A DNA stretch of 57,999 bases from positions 1-57,999 of the forward strand of contig JAUQPD010000046.1 of the NCBI GenBank assembly GCA_030550555.1, given 5' to 3'. A program made the translations under genes and the position numbers. Below, in pieces: positions 51,709-57,999 of the stretch; positions within the stretch are counted from its first letter, which is position 1; the number at the start of each line of letters is the position of its first letter. The notes below the pieces were generated by a model. The model worked only from the letters and a program-made list of their open reading frames with translations, searched no databases and had not been told where the DNA came from. The stretch comes from Thermodesulfobacteriota bacterium (GTDB taxonomy: Bacteria; Desulfobacterota; Thermodesulfobacteria; Thermodesulfobacteriales; Thermodesulfobacteriaceae).

Positions 51709-54700
51709 ATGCAATATGGCCTTGCAGGTCAATTAGCACGATATTTTATTGACTCTAAGCTTACTCCTATCTTAATTATAGTCTCTATTGCTTTAGGCAT
51801 CTTTTCGGTAATAACTACTCCCAAGGAAGAAGAGCCTCAGATAGTAGTTCCAATGATTGATATTATGATATCTTACCCAGGAGCATCACCTGAAGAAGTT
51901 GAAAGAAGAGTAGTTACACCTCTTGAAAAAAAACTTATGGAACTAAAGGATATTGAGTATATCTATTCAGCAAGTATGGAGGGAATGGCTATAGTAACAG
52001 CAAGGTTCTATGTTGGCACAAGTCCTATAAAAGCTTTAGTTGAATTAAATAGCAAAATGATGTCAGCCTTAGACTTGGCACCTCCAGGAGTAGTTCTTCC
52101 ACCTCTTATTAAACCAAAGTCTATTGATGATGTGCCTATCTTAACCCTTACCCTATGGGGTAAAAACTTTAACTCTTTTGACCTTAGACGTATTGCAGAA
52201 GCCCTTGAAAACGAAATAAAAAAGGTCCAGGATGTTGCTGATGTTTACGTCGTAGGCGGATTACCAAGACAAATAAGAATCCTTATTGATCCTTATAGAC
52301 TCAGTGCTTACAAGATTCCTCCTCAAGTCATAGCTCAAGTTATTCAGACCGCTAATGTTCAACAGAGCGGAGGTAAAATTACACAAGATAATAGAGAATA
52401 TGTCATAAAAACAGGAGAATTTTTAAAATCAAAAAAAGACATAGAAAACTTATTTATAGGAATTTATAATGGAAAACCTATATACTTAAAAGATGTAGCA
52501 ATTGTTATTGACGGTCCTTCAAAGGTAGACAACTATGTATTTATAGGCTTTGGTCCACAACATAAAGATAAAGGTATACATAATGTTACTGTAGGAGAAT
52601 TATATCCTGCTGTTACACTGGCAATTTCGAAACGTGTCGGCACTAATGCTGTTAGAGTAGCAGAAGAGGTCCTAAAGGTAGTTGAATCACTTAAAGGTAA
52701 GGTTATACCTCAGGAACTGAACATCACTGTCACAAGAAACTATGGAGAGACTGCACGGGAAAAGTCAAATACTCTCATAAAAAAATTATTTATTGCTACC
52801 TTTTCAGTTATTCTCTTGATTGCTGTAACCCTTGGTGTAAGAGAAGCCATAATCGTAGGTATAGCGGTTCCAGTTACACTGGCTATAGCTTTATTTTTGA
52901 GTCAGGCCTTTGGATTCACGCTCAACCGAGTTACCCTCTTTGCCTTAATTTTCGCTATTGGTATTCTTGTAGACGATGCCATTGTTGTAGTTGAAAACAT
53001 TCATCGCTGGTTTGAACTCAAATTAGCTAAGAATCCGAAAGATGCCATAGTAGGTGCAACTGATGAAGTAGGAAATCCCACTATACTTGCCACCTTTACT
53101 GTTATCTCTGCCCTTATGCCTATGGCCTTTGTTACTGGCCTCATGGGGCCATACATGAGACCCATACCTATTAACGCTTCAGTAGCTATGTTCTTTTCTC
53201 TCCTTGTTGCTTTTATAATCACACCTTGGGCAAGTTTAATATTTTTGAAGAAAAAATTTGATACAACTATTCACACTCATTCTGATATAAGATCTTCAAC
53301 TTATTGGAAATTCTATACAAGACTGATTACTCCACTTTTAGCAAGTAAAAAGAAAAGATATCTATTTTATATTTTTACTTTGCTTTTACTTTTATCATCT
53401 CTTGCATTATTAATTACTAAAATTGTTACAGTAAAAATGCTTCCATATGACAATAAAAATGAACTTCAAATAGTCATTGATATGCCTGAAGGCACACCAC
53501 TTGAGAAAACATTAGAGGTAACCAAAGCTATTGCAAATTATCTCTCAGAACAATCAATTGTAACAGACTATCAAGTTTATGTAGGCACCAGTTCACCTTT
53601 CAATTTTAATGGATTGGTAAGACACTATTATCTAAGAAGTGCATCCAACCTGGCAGATATTCAAGTGAATCTTGTAGACAAGTCAAAGCGAGTGGAACAA
53701 TCCCATGATTTTGCCAAAAGAATCAGGCCAGAAATTCATGAAATAGCCAGACAATTTGGTGCGAAATATGTAGCAGTTGTTGAAGTCCCCCCTGGTCCTC
53801 CGGTCCTCTCCCCTATTGTTGCTGAAATCTATGGTCCAGAATTAGAAGCTATAAGAAAATTTGCAAGAGAGGTCCTTAAAATCTTCAAAGAAGATACTAA
53901 CATAACCGATGAAGGCATTTATTTAGAAGATCCAGCTCCCCTTCTAAAAATTATTCTAAAAGAAGATAAAATCAAACTTTTAGGTCTAAACAAACAATAC
54001 ATAATAGATACTATTAACTACCTATTCAGAAGTCAACAAGTCGGAATCTTACAAAATATTGATACATATCATACTCCTATTATTATAGAACTTGACGAAA
54101 AATTTAAGACTATAGATGTATTAAAAACCTTAAAAGTACCAACTCTTGATGGAAGACTAATTCCACTTTCTGAACTTGTTGAAATTAAAGAAGAAATTAT
54201 TGACCATACTATATATCATAAAAATTTAAGACGAGTCATCTATGTAATTGGAGATGTCACTGGTAGAGAGGAAGCACCATTTTATGGTATTCTTAACATA
54301 CGAGATAGTGTGTTGAAAATTCCCAACCCCTATGGTCAAGTAAATGAATTATGGATGTCTCTTCCTCTAATTGAAGACAGAATAAGCGTTAAGTGGGATG
54401 GAGAAATGCACATCACTTTAGAAGTTTTTAGAGATCTTGGACTTGCTTTTGCAGTTGCTCTTTTTATCATGTATGTTCTTATTTTAGGATGGTTTAAAGA
54501 CTTTAGGATCCCTGGCATAATTATGGCTCCTATTCCTCTTACCCTTATTGGTATAATCCCTGGCCATTTGATAATGAATTCATTCTTTACTGCCACTTCT
54601 ATGATAGGTTTTATTGCTCTTGCAGGTATAATAGTCAGAAATTCTATTCTCTTAGTTGACTTTTCAAAAGAAAAAATAAATCAAGGAATACCACCTCATG

Positions 54701-54951
54701 TGGCGGTAGCCGAAGCAGGTGTAGTTAGAACTAGACCTATACTCCTTACAGCGGTTGCGGTTATTGTCGGATCGTTTGTTTTAATTTTCGACCCCATATT
54801 TAATGGTCTTGCTATTTCACTAATTTTTGGAACTATCGGTTCCACTATCCTAACCCTTGTGCTCATTCCAGTGATGTATTATGCAAGTATTACTAAGAGA
54901 ACAAAAACCAAGATAAGTCCAGAAAAAATCCGTGCTGACCTTTTGCATTAG
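51709..54951 (+). CDS. RND family efflux transporter permease
   Basis: Proton-driven RND pump, 1080 residues. Membrane segments near the N-terminus, two large periplasmic loops, and the proton-relay helix with GILVDDAIVVVEN near residue 424, then the repeated C-terminal half (FIALAGIIVRNSILLVDF). It resembles the AcrB/HAE branch used for organic compounds more than the metal branch, but its substrate is unknown. It completes the tripartite operon and is followed by a terminator. Confidence 0.95.
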   Translation: MQYGLAGQLARYFIDSKLTPILIIVSIALGIFSVITTPKEEEPQIVVPMIDIMISYPGASPEEVERRVVTPLEKKLMELKDIEYIYSASMEGMAIVTARFYVGTSPIKALVELNSKMMSALDLAPPGVVLPPLIKPKSIDDVPILTLTLWGKNFNSFDLRRIAEALENEIKKVQDVADVYVVGGLPRQIRILIDPYRLSAYKIPPQVIAQVIQTANVQQSGGKITQDNREYVIKTGEFLKSKKDIENLFIGIYNGKPIYLKDVAIVIDGPSKVDNYVFIGFGPQHKDKGIHNVTVGELYPAVTLAISKRVGTNAVRVAEEVLKVVESLKGKVIPQELNITVTRNYGETAREKSNTLIKKLFIATFSVILLIAVTLGVREAIIVGIAVPVTLAIALFLSQAFGFTLNRVTLFALIFAIGILVDDAIVVVENIHRWFELKLAKNPKDAIVGATDEVGNPTILATFTVISALMPMAFVTGLMGPYMRPIPINASVAMFFSLLVAFIITPWASLIFLKKKFDTTIHTHSDIRSSTYWKFYTRLITPLLASKKKRYLFYIFTLLLLLSSLALLITKIVTVKMLPYDNKNELQIVIDMPEGTPLEKTLEVTKAIANYLSEQSIVTDYQVYVGTSSPFNFNGLVRHYYLRSASNLADIQVNLVDKSKRVEQSHDFAKRIRPEIHEIARQFGAKYVAVVEVPPGPPVLSPIVAEIYGPELEAIRKFAREVLKIFKEDTNITDEGIYLEDPAPLLKIILKEDKIKLLGLNKQYIIDTINYLFRSQQVGILQNIDTYHTPIIIELDEKFKTIDVLKTLKVPTLDGRLIPLSELVEIKEEIIDHTIYHKNLRRVIYVIGDVTGREEAPFYGILNIRDSVLKIPNPYGQVNELWMSLPLIEDRISVKWDGEMHITLEVFRDLGLAFAVALFIMYVLILGWFKDFRIPGIIMAPIPLTLIGIIPGHLIMNSFFTATSMIGFIALAGIIVRNSILLVDFSKEKINQGIPPHVAVAEAGVVRTRPILLTAVAVIVGSFVLIFDPIFNGLAISLIFGTIGSTILTLVLIPVMYYASITKRTKTKISPEKIRADLLH

Positions 54952-54980
54952 TCTTCTTCTTTATCACTAACACGACAAAT

Positions 54981-55005
54981 TTGTAGGTTTAACCTACAAT
55001 TTTTC
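54981..55005 (+). terminator. Intrinsic terminator of the RND operon
   Basis: Stem TTGTAGGT with ACCTACAA (8 bp, 3-base loop, 54981-54999) followed by a T-run to about 55005, 30 bases after the RND stop. The stem is AT-rich but perfect. Confidence 0.7.
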
Positions 55006-55108
55006 TTGCTTCATGCCTTGGCTACAACTTTTCTTTGCCTCAGGTCTATTCATCCTTAAGCAGAAAGGCTACAAAGAATCAACTGGGTAATCTGATTTTC
55101 TAAACACA

Positions 55109-55125
55109 TTGGCATAAAACTTGAT
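55109..55125 (+). promoter_or_regulatory. Possible sigma-54-type promoter
   Basis: TTGGCA (55109-55114) and TTGAT (55121-55125) keep the -24/-12 spacing of sigma-54 promoters (GG then G 10 bases apart), though the -12 C is replaced by A. A start about 12 bases downstream would give a normal leader for the small secreted gene at 55162. Weak evidence. Confidence 0.25.
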
Positions 55126-55161
55126 ATGTATCTTTTAAAAAAACTTAAAGGAGGGAGAGCC

Positions 55162-55464
55162 ATGAAGAAGGTGCTTGCAATGTTAGCTGGAGCTACTTTA
55201 CTTTTTTCACCATTTGCCTTTGCAACTGAAAAGGCAAAAGAGGTCAATGCAACCAAGCAGAAGGTAGAAAAGGTTGAAACCGCAAATGCTACGAAGGCAG
55301 ACAAAAAACCTGCGAAAAAGAAAGAGTGCAAAAGAGGCAATCAGACACAACAGAATGCCACAAAGGGAGTAACTGCTCCAAAATCAGATAACAAGACCCA
55401 AAATGCAACTCCCCAGCAGACACCTCAACCAACTCCCAAGAGGAAAAAATTAGAGGGCTGTTAA
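55162..55464 (+). CDS. Small secreted N-x-T-rich protein
   Basis: 100 residues from the ATG at 55162 with AAAGGAGGG just upstream. A signal peptide (about 1-21, cleavage after FAFA) precedes a low-complexity mature part rich in Lys, Thr, Asn, Gln and Pro. It contains six N-x-T triplets: EVNAT, TANAT, GNQT, QNAT, DNKT and another QNAT; the first fits the bacterial D/E-x-N-x-T glycosylation sequon. It has two Cys (KKECKR and the last residue). Unknown function; maybe a glycosylated or modified secreted protein. A terminator follows. Confidence 0.72.
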   Translation: MKKVLAMLAGATLLFSPFAFATEKAKEVNATKQKVEKVETANATKADKKPAKKKECKRGNQTQQNATKGVTAPKSDNKTQNATPQQTPQPTPKRKKLEGC

Positions 55465-55477
55465 CAGAGTCCCTTAG

Positions 55478-55503
55478 GGCAGGGCTCTCCCCTGCCTTTT
55501 CTT
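55478..55503 (+). terminator. Intrinsic terminator after the small secreted gene
   Basis: GGCAGGG (55478-55484) pairs with CCCTGCC (55490-55496), 5-base loop, then a TTTTCTT tract. It closes the small transcript and lies just before the end of the convergent radical SAM gene. Confidence 0.8.
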
Positions 55504-55519
55504 CCACGTTTTTGGGCTC

Positions 55520-56695
55520 TCAGGGAACTACATCCGTAAGTAGTGCAAGATAACCATAAGGAAAATAGAGATCCTCAGGATTTAATCCATGCTTCTTAAG
55601 CAGGCTTTCTACCTTTTTAACTGATTGTTTGACAAGCTCAACCATCTTCTTTGTAAGAATACAGTATTGCCTTGACCTTTGGGGTGAAACCTTTATAAGA
55701 ACAGGACATCTTCCTCCGCAATAAAATTCAGCAGAACAATTACTACAGCCCTGAAGCTCTTTGTATTGCACGATTTGACTTAAAAGCAACTTACCTTGCT
55801 CTAATTCACTTAGATTTTCAAAACAAATCTCATCACCCAGATCTACGCAAGGAAGTATTTTTCCTGAAACTATATCTAAATTTCTTAGTCGCTCGACCCC
55901 ACACCCCGTCTGTCCTCTTCTAATGTTTTTAAGTAAGAAATAATATAGTTCACAAAGAGGTAAAATTGGGAGTATAAAGCCTTTGTTTAGATATTGCAGA
56001 AATAAATCAATTAATTGTTCTAAATCTTTGATATAGTTATCTCGAAAATGTTGAAAATTTTCTATAGGTTTTTCACTCTCAATGAGGTGCCAAAAGAAAT
56101 AATCGCATATCCCACTATTGTATAATTTTAAAAATTCTTCAAGACAGTCTTTCAATCTCATATTATCTCTTATTGTTGACCACATTAGAACGGGTATAGA
56201 AGTTTTTTGTTTAAATAAGGCTAAATTATTTTCAATTCTATCTAAATTTGTTCCTTTTCTTACTTTTTCATGTTGCTCTTTTTGACCATCAATTGAAACT
56301 ATAAGAAGTGACAATTTTTTAAGTAGCTCATATTCTTTTAATACAAAAGAGTCTAAGAGCATACCGTTAGTAAAGAGAATATATCTTAAGTCTCTATTGT
56401 TAAAAAGATTATTTAAATTTTTGTAATAGAAGTTAATCTTTTCTGGAACGAGTAGAGGTTCTCCTCCATAGAATGCAATATAAATTGGTGAATGGCTATT
56501 TTGATAATGAATGAGATTTTTGAGAATATGAAGATTTTTTTCTTCTTCGGACTCCCAATTAAGAGAGAAATTTACTCTTTCTCCATATATAAGAGTATTA
56601 ACACATCCTTCACATTTAGCATTACATCTTCCTGTCACTACTACATGATAAATTGCAGGAAATTTATTTCCAAGATATTGTTCTAATGTAAGCAT
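55520..56695 (-). CDS. Radical SAM/SPASM domain maturase
   Basis: Radical SAM enzyme with a C-terminal SPASM domain, the form of anaerobic sulfatase-maturing and peptide-modifying enzymes. The SAM-binding cluster is TGRCNAKCEGC (Cys24, 28, 31) and IAFYGGEPLL follows. The SPASM Cys set lies in GCGVERLRNLD, LPCVDLGD, GCSNCSAEFYCGGRCP and RQYC. The ATG at 56695 is used; an in-frame TTG lies at 56713, and neither has a clear ribosome binding site. DNA is AT-rich here. The target is unknown; the small secreted gene next to it is a candidate. Confidence 0.85.
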   Translation of the reverse strand: MLTLEQYLGNKFPAIYHVVVTGRCNAKCEGCVNTLIYGERVNFSLNWESEEEKNLHILKNLIHYQNSHSPIYIAFYGGEPLLVPEKINFYYKNLNNLFNNRDLRYILFTNGMLLDSFVLKEYELLKKLSLLIVSIDGQKEQHEKVRKGTNLDRIENNLALFKQKTSIPVLMWSTIRDNMRLKDCLEEFLKLYNSGICDYFFWHLIESEKPIENFQHFRDNYIKDLEQLIDLFLQYLNKGFILPILPLCELYYFLLKNIRRGQTGCGVERLRNLDIVSGKILPCVDLGDEICFENLSELEQGKLLLSQIVQYKELQGCSNCSAEFYCGGRCPVLIKVSPQRSRQYCILTKKMVELVKQSVKKVESLLKKHGLNPEDLYFPYGYLALLTDVVP

Positions 56696-57154
56696 ATTGA
56701 ATATTGTATTCAAAAAAGAGAAATAGTCAATAGGAACTGAATAATATTTATATCAAATGAATAACAATAAGTAATAAAATAATTAAAGTTGTCACAACTT
56801 CTTAAAGAGGGTCTATGATGATTTAAGTCCATTATCAAAAATATATCTCTATCCCTTTTTAGACAGGGCGTATTGCAACCCTAACAGCCTGTAGGTCTCA
56901 AAAAATAAGCCTTGTGAAAATTAGAAAAAAATCCAATCTTTAATATACTACCCTCAGAAAGCCCATCATTTCTTGCTTCCAAGTGCATTACAAAAAGAAA
57001 AATTTAACATCTAATCAATTACTTACAATCATACCAAAGAAATCTTTTCTTGCAAATGATCCTCAATTTGAATGATTATAAACTCACCTCCCGAAAACCT
57101 TATTGCACACGCCTTTCAAAACTCCCAGAAATCTTGACTTAATATATTTATTTA
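56696..57154. other. AT-rich non-coding stretch with a CRISPR-repeat-like word
   Basis: No convincing gene is seen in these 459 bases. At 56849-56879 the minus strand reads GTTGCAATACGCCCTGTCTA followed by AAAAGGGATA, which has the GTTGCAAT start, an internal CCCT/AGGG stem and an AGGGAT ending like many CRISPR repeats, but only one copy is present. The rest is AT-rich with scattered stops in all frames. Confidence 0.5.
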
Positions 57155-57286
57155 CTAAAATACACCCTTAACGAACATAGAATATGGGAGAGATATTTCA
57201 GGGTATTCGAAAATTGATAAACTTCCTTCAAACCTTTCTCCCTGGGGAATGACTTCAATAGGAAGACTAATGCCTCTTCCTCCCAT
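57155..57286 (-). CDS. Short open frame of 43 residues, uncertain
   Basis: An ATG at 57286 shares its A with the TGA of the 56-residue frame upstream (TGATG). It reads MGGRGISLPIEVIPQGERFE and ends with SLPYSMFVKGVF. Weakly supported: a -1 frame is also open over much of the stretch, so it may be a remnant. Confidence 0.25.
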   Translation of the reverse strand: MGGRGISLPIEVIPQGERFEGSLSIFEYPEISLPYSMFVKGVF

Positions 57287-57456
57287 CAAATCACTCTTTT
57301 TGGTTCATCAATGAAGAGCCAATCTATAAGTTCCTCATAGTCCATAGTTTCTAAGGTGAGAGGGGCCTTTTCGAATGAAAAGAATTTCCTTTTCTTTATC
57401 TTCTTTCGTTTGCGTATGAGTTCCTCTTTACTGTTAAATTTGAAAAGAAATTGCAT
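57286..57456 (-). CDS. Short open frame of 56 residues, uncertain
   Basis: Codes for a basic N-terminal part (NSKEELIRKRKKIKKRKFF) and an acidic C-terminal part (TMDYEELIDWLFIDEPKR). The composition is protein-like and the codon use resembles nearby genes, but there is no strong ribosome binding site. It may be a small gene or the tail of an eroded one; TAG lies just upstream of the ATG frame. Confidence 0.35.
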   Translation of the reverse strand: MQFLFKFNSKEELIRKRKKIKKRKFFSFEKAPLTLETMDYEELIDWLFIDEPKRVI

Positions 57457-57476
57457 GGGAAGGGCTGGTCTTTTGA

Positions 57477-57713
57477 GATAGACCTAACAGAGAAGCAAAA
57501 CACCCTGCAGTCTTTCCATTAGAAATTCCCCTTAGACTTATAAAACTGTATTCTTTTGTAGGAGATCTTGTTTACGTTCCTTTTGCTGGGACAGGAACAA
57601 CATTTATAGCTTCTTACATTTTAAAGAGGAGAGTGATTGGAGTTGAAATTAATCCTGAATTTTTAGAAGAGTTCAAATTGAAATGGAAAAGATTAAATCT
57701 TACATTGTTTTAA
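57477..57713 (+). pseudogene. C-terminal remnant of a DNA N4/N6 methyltransferase
   Basis: 79 codons from after a TGA at 57476 to a stop at 57713, without a start codon. The reading has REAKHPAVFPLEIPLRLIKLY, then VPFAGTGTTFIASYIL and RRVIGVEINPEFLEEFK, i.e. the AdoMet-binding motif I (usually DPFxGSGTT) and the end of a beta-type methyltransferase. The target-recognition and catalytic N-terminal part is missing. This marks a lost restriction-modification or mobile gene. Confidence 0.7.
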
Positions 57714-57784
57714 AATCTTTGTAGTTTACCTGTGCTCCTTCATAAACCTCCCGCAAGAAGGCTCTCCTTTTCCAAGAAGATACT

Positions 57785-57999
57785 TTAAACTTTAAACTTG
57801 TTCATTTCTTCTTTTATTTCCTTTGCTACATCATTCATCTGTTGACTTATTCTTTGTAAAGTCTCAATTAAAGTAGCTAACTTATCTGCTTCTTTAATAA
57901 TCTCTTGTGTATGAGTCTCTGAAAGCATTACTTTGTCGTTTACTGCTAACACAAAGTTTGAAATAGAATTTACAACAACAGATTGTTCTTCTACAGCTG
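57785..57999 (-). CDS. Methyl-accepting chemotaxis protein, C-terminal end (partial)
   Basis: The last ~71 codons of a chemoreceptor, running off the right edge. The start of the visible part, AVEEQSVVVNSISNFVLAV, matches the descending arm just after the hairpin tip of MCP signalling domains, and the rest is a heptad-rich helix ending in MNKFKV. It fits the flagellar genes at the other end of the window. Confidence 0.8.
   Translation of the reverse strand, partial: AVEEQSVVVNSISNFVLAVNDKVMLSETHTQEIIKEADKLATLIETLQRISQQMNDVAKEIKEEMNKFKV

Noticed and set aside
1-57999. tRNA or rRNA genes, insertion sequences and full CRISPR arrays
   Set aside because: I looked for conserved tRNA arms, transposase motifs and evenly spaced repeats and saw none I could support.

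Overview
The window looks like chromosomal DNA from a Gram-negative, probably thermophilic and anaerobic bacterium. Evidence for an outer membrane is a heptosyltransferase, a TolC/MFP/RND pump and lipoproteins. The DNA is AT-rich, genes are packed tightly with frequent ATGA-type overlaps, and proteins are rich in Lys, Glu, Arg and Ile. A fused siroheme decarboxylase (alternative haem pathway of sulfate reducers and archaea), an archaeal-looking HAD protein and the polyamine genes make Thermodesulfobacteriota or a neighbouring deep-branching sulfur lineage the best guess. This assignment is inference; there is no rRNA gene in the window.

Layout. Positions 1-3044 (minus strand) hold flagellar genes fliL-M-N-O-P-Q, with fliQ cut by the window edge. 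Positions 3204-6322 (minus) hold ogt, two membrane-associated serine proteases (an SDH/ClpP-fold protein and a rhomboid) and the HAD protein. Positions 6413-10252 (plus) hold a glycosyltransferase, yebC, truD and a GT9 heptosyltransferase. Positions 10243-16824 (minus) hold a D-2-hydroxyacid dehydrogenase, a solute-binding protein, thpR, cinA, pgpA, a lipoprotein and a WecA/MraY-type transferase. Positions 16931-21999 (plus) hold xseA, xseB, ispA and dxs, then a secreted duplicated Cys-repeat protein and a 54-residue rubredoxin-like protein. Positions 21996-35559 are one long minus-strand run: speD, speB, HD phosphohydrolase, Fe-S protein, radical SAM, phosphatase, unknown, xer, cca, rpsA, sppA, a HU-Ppx/GppA fusion, guaB and pilC. 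Positions 35817-38434 (plus) hold a lipoprotein-type M48 protease with TPRs, a TauE/SafE permease and a small lipoprotein. Positions 38464-45307 (minus) hold the macromolecular-synthesis operon in the order rpsU-mutS2-dnaG-rpoD-ahbAB. Positions 45447-48595 (plus) hold zapB-like, zapA, 6S RNA, rny and ymdB, followed by def on the minus strand. Positions 49259-54951 (plus) hold a complete tripartite RND efflux operon with its terminator. After that come a small secreted sequon-rich protein facing a radical SAM/SPASM maturase, a degenerate stretch with a methyltransferase remnant, and the 3' end of a chemoreceptor gene at the right edge.

Most genes are core housekeeping. The most unusual items are: the HU-like DNA-binding domain fused to a Ppx/GppA phosphatase (24702-25898); the exported protein built from two copies of a four-cysteine unit with identical spacing (21280-21750), next to a tiny cysteine-rich rubredoxin-like protein; the secreted protein with six N-x-T sequons opposite a SPASM radical SAM enzyme (55162-56695); MutS2 with a degraded Smr LDxR motif inside the primase/sigma operon; the speD-speB pair, whose SpeD could be a neofunctionalised arginine decarboxylase; and the decayed right-hand region with a solitary CRISPR-repeat-like element.
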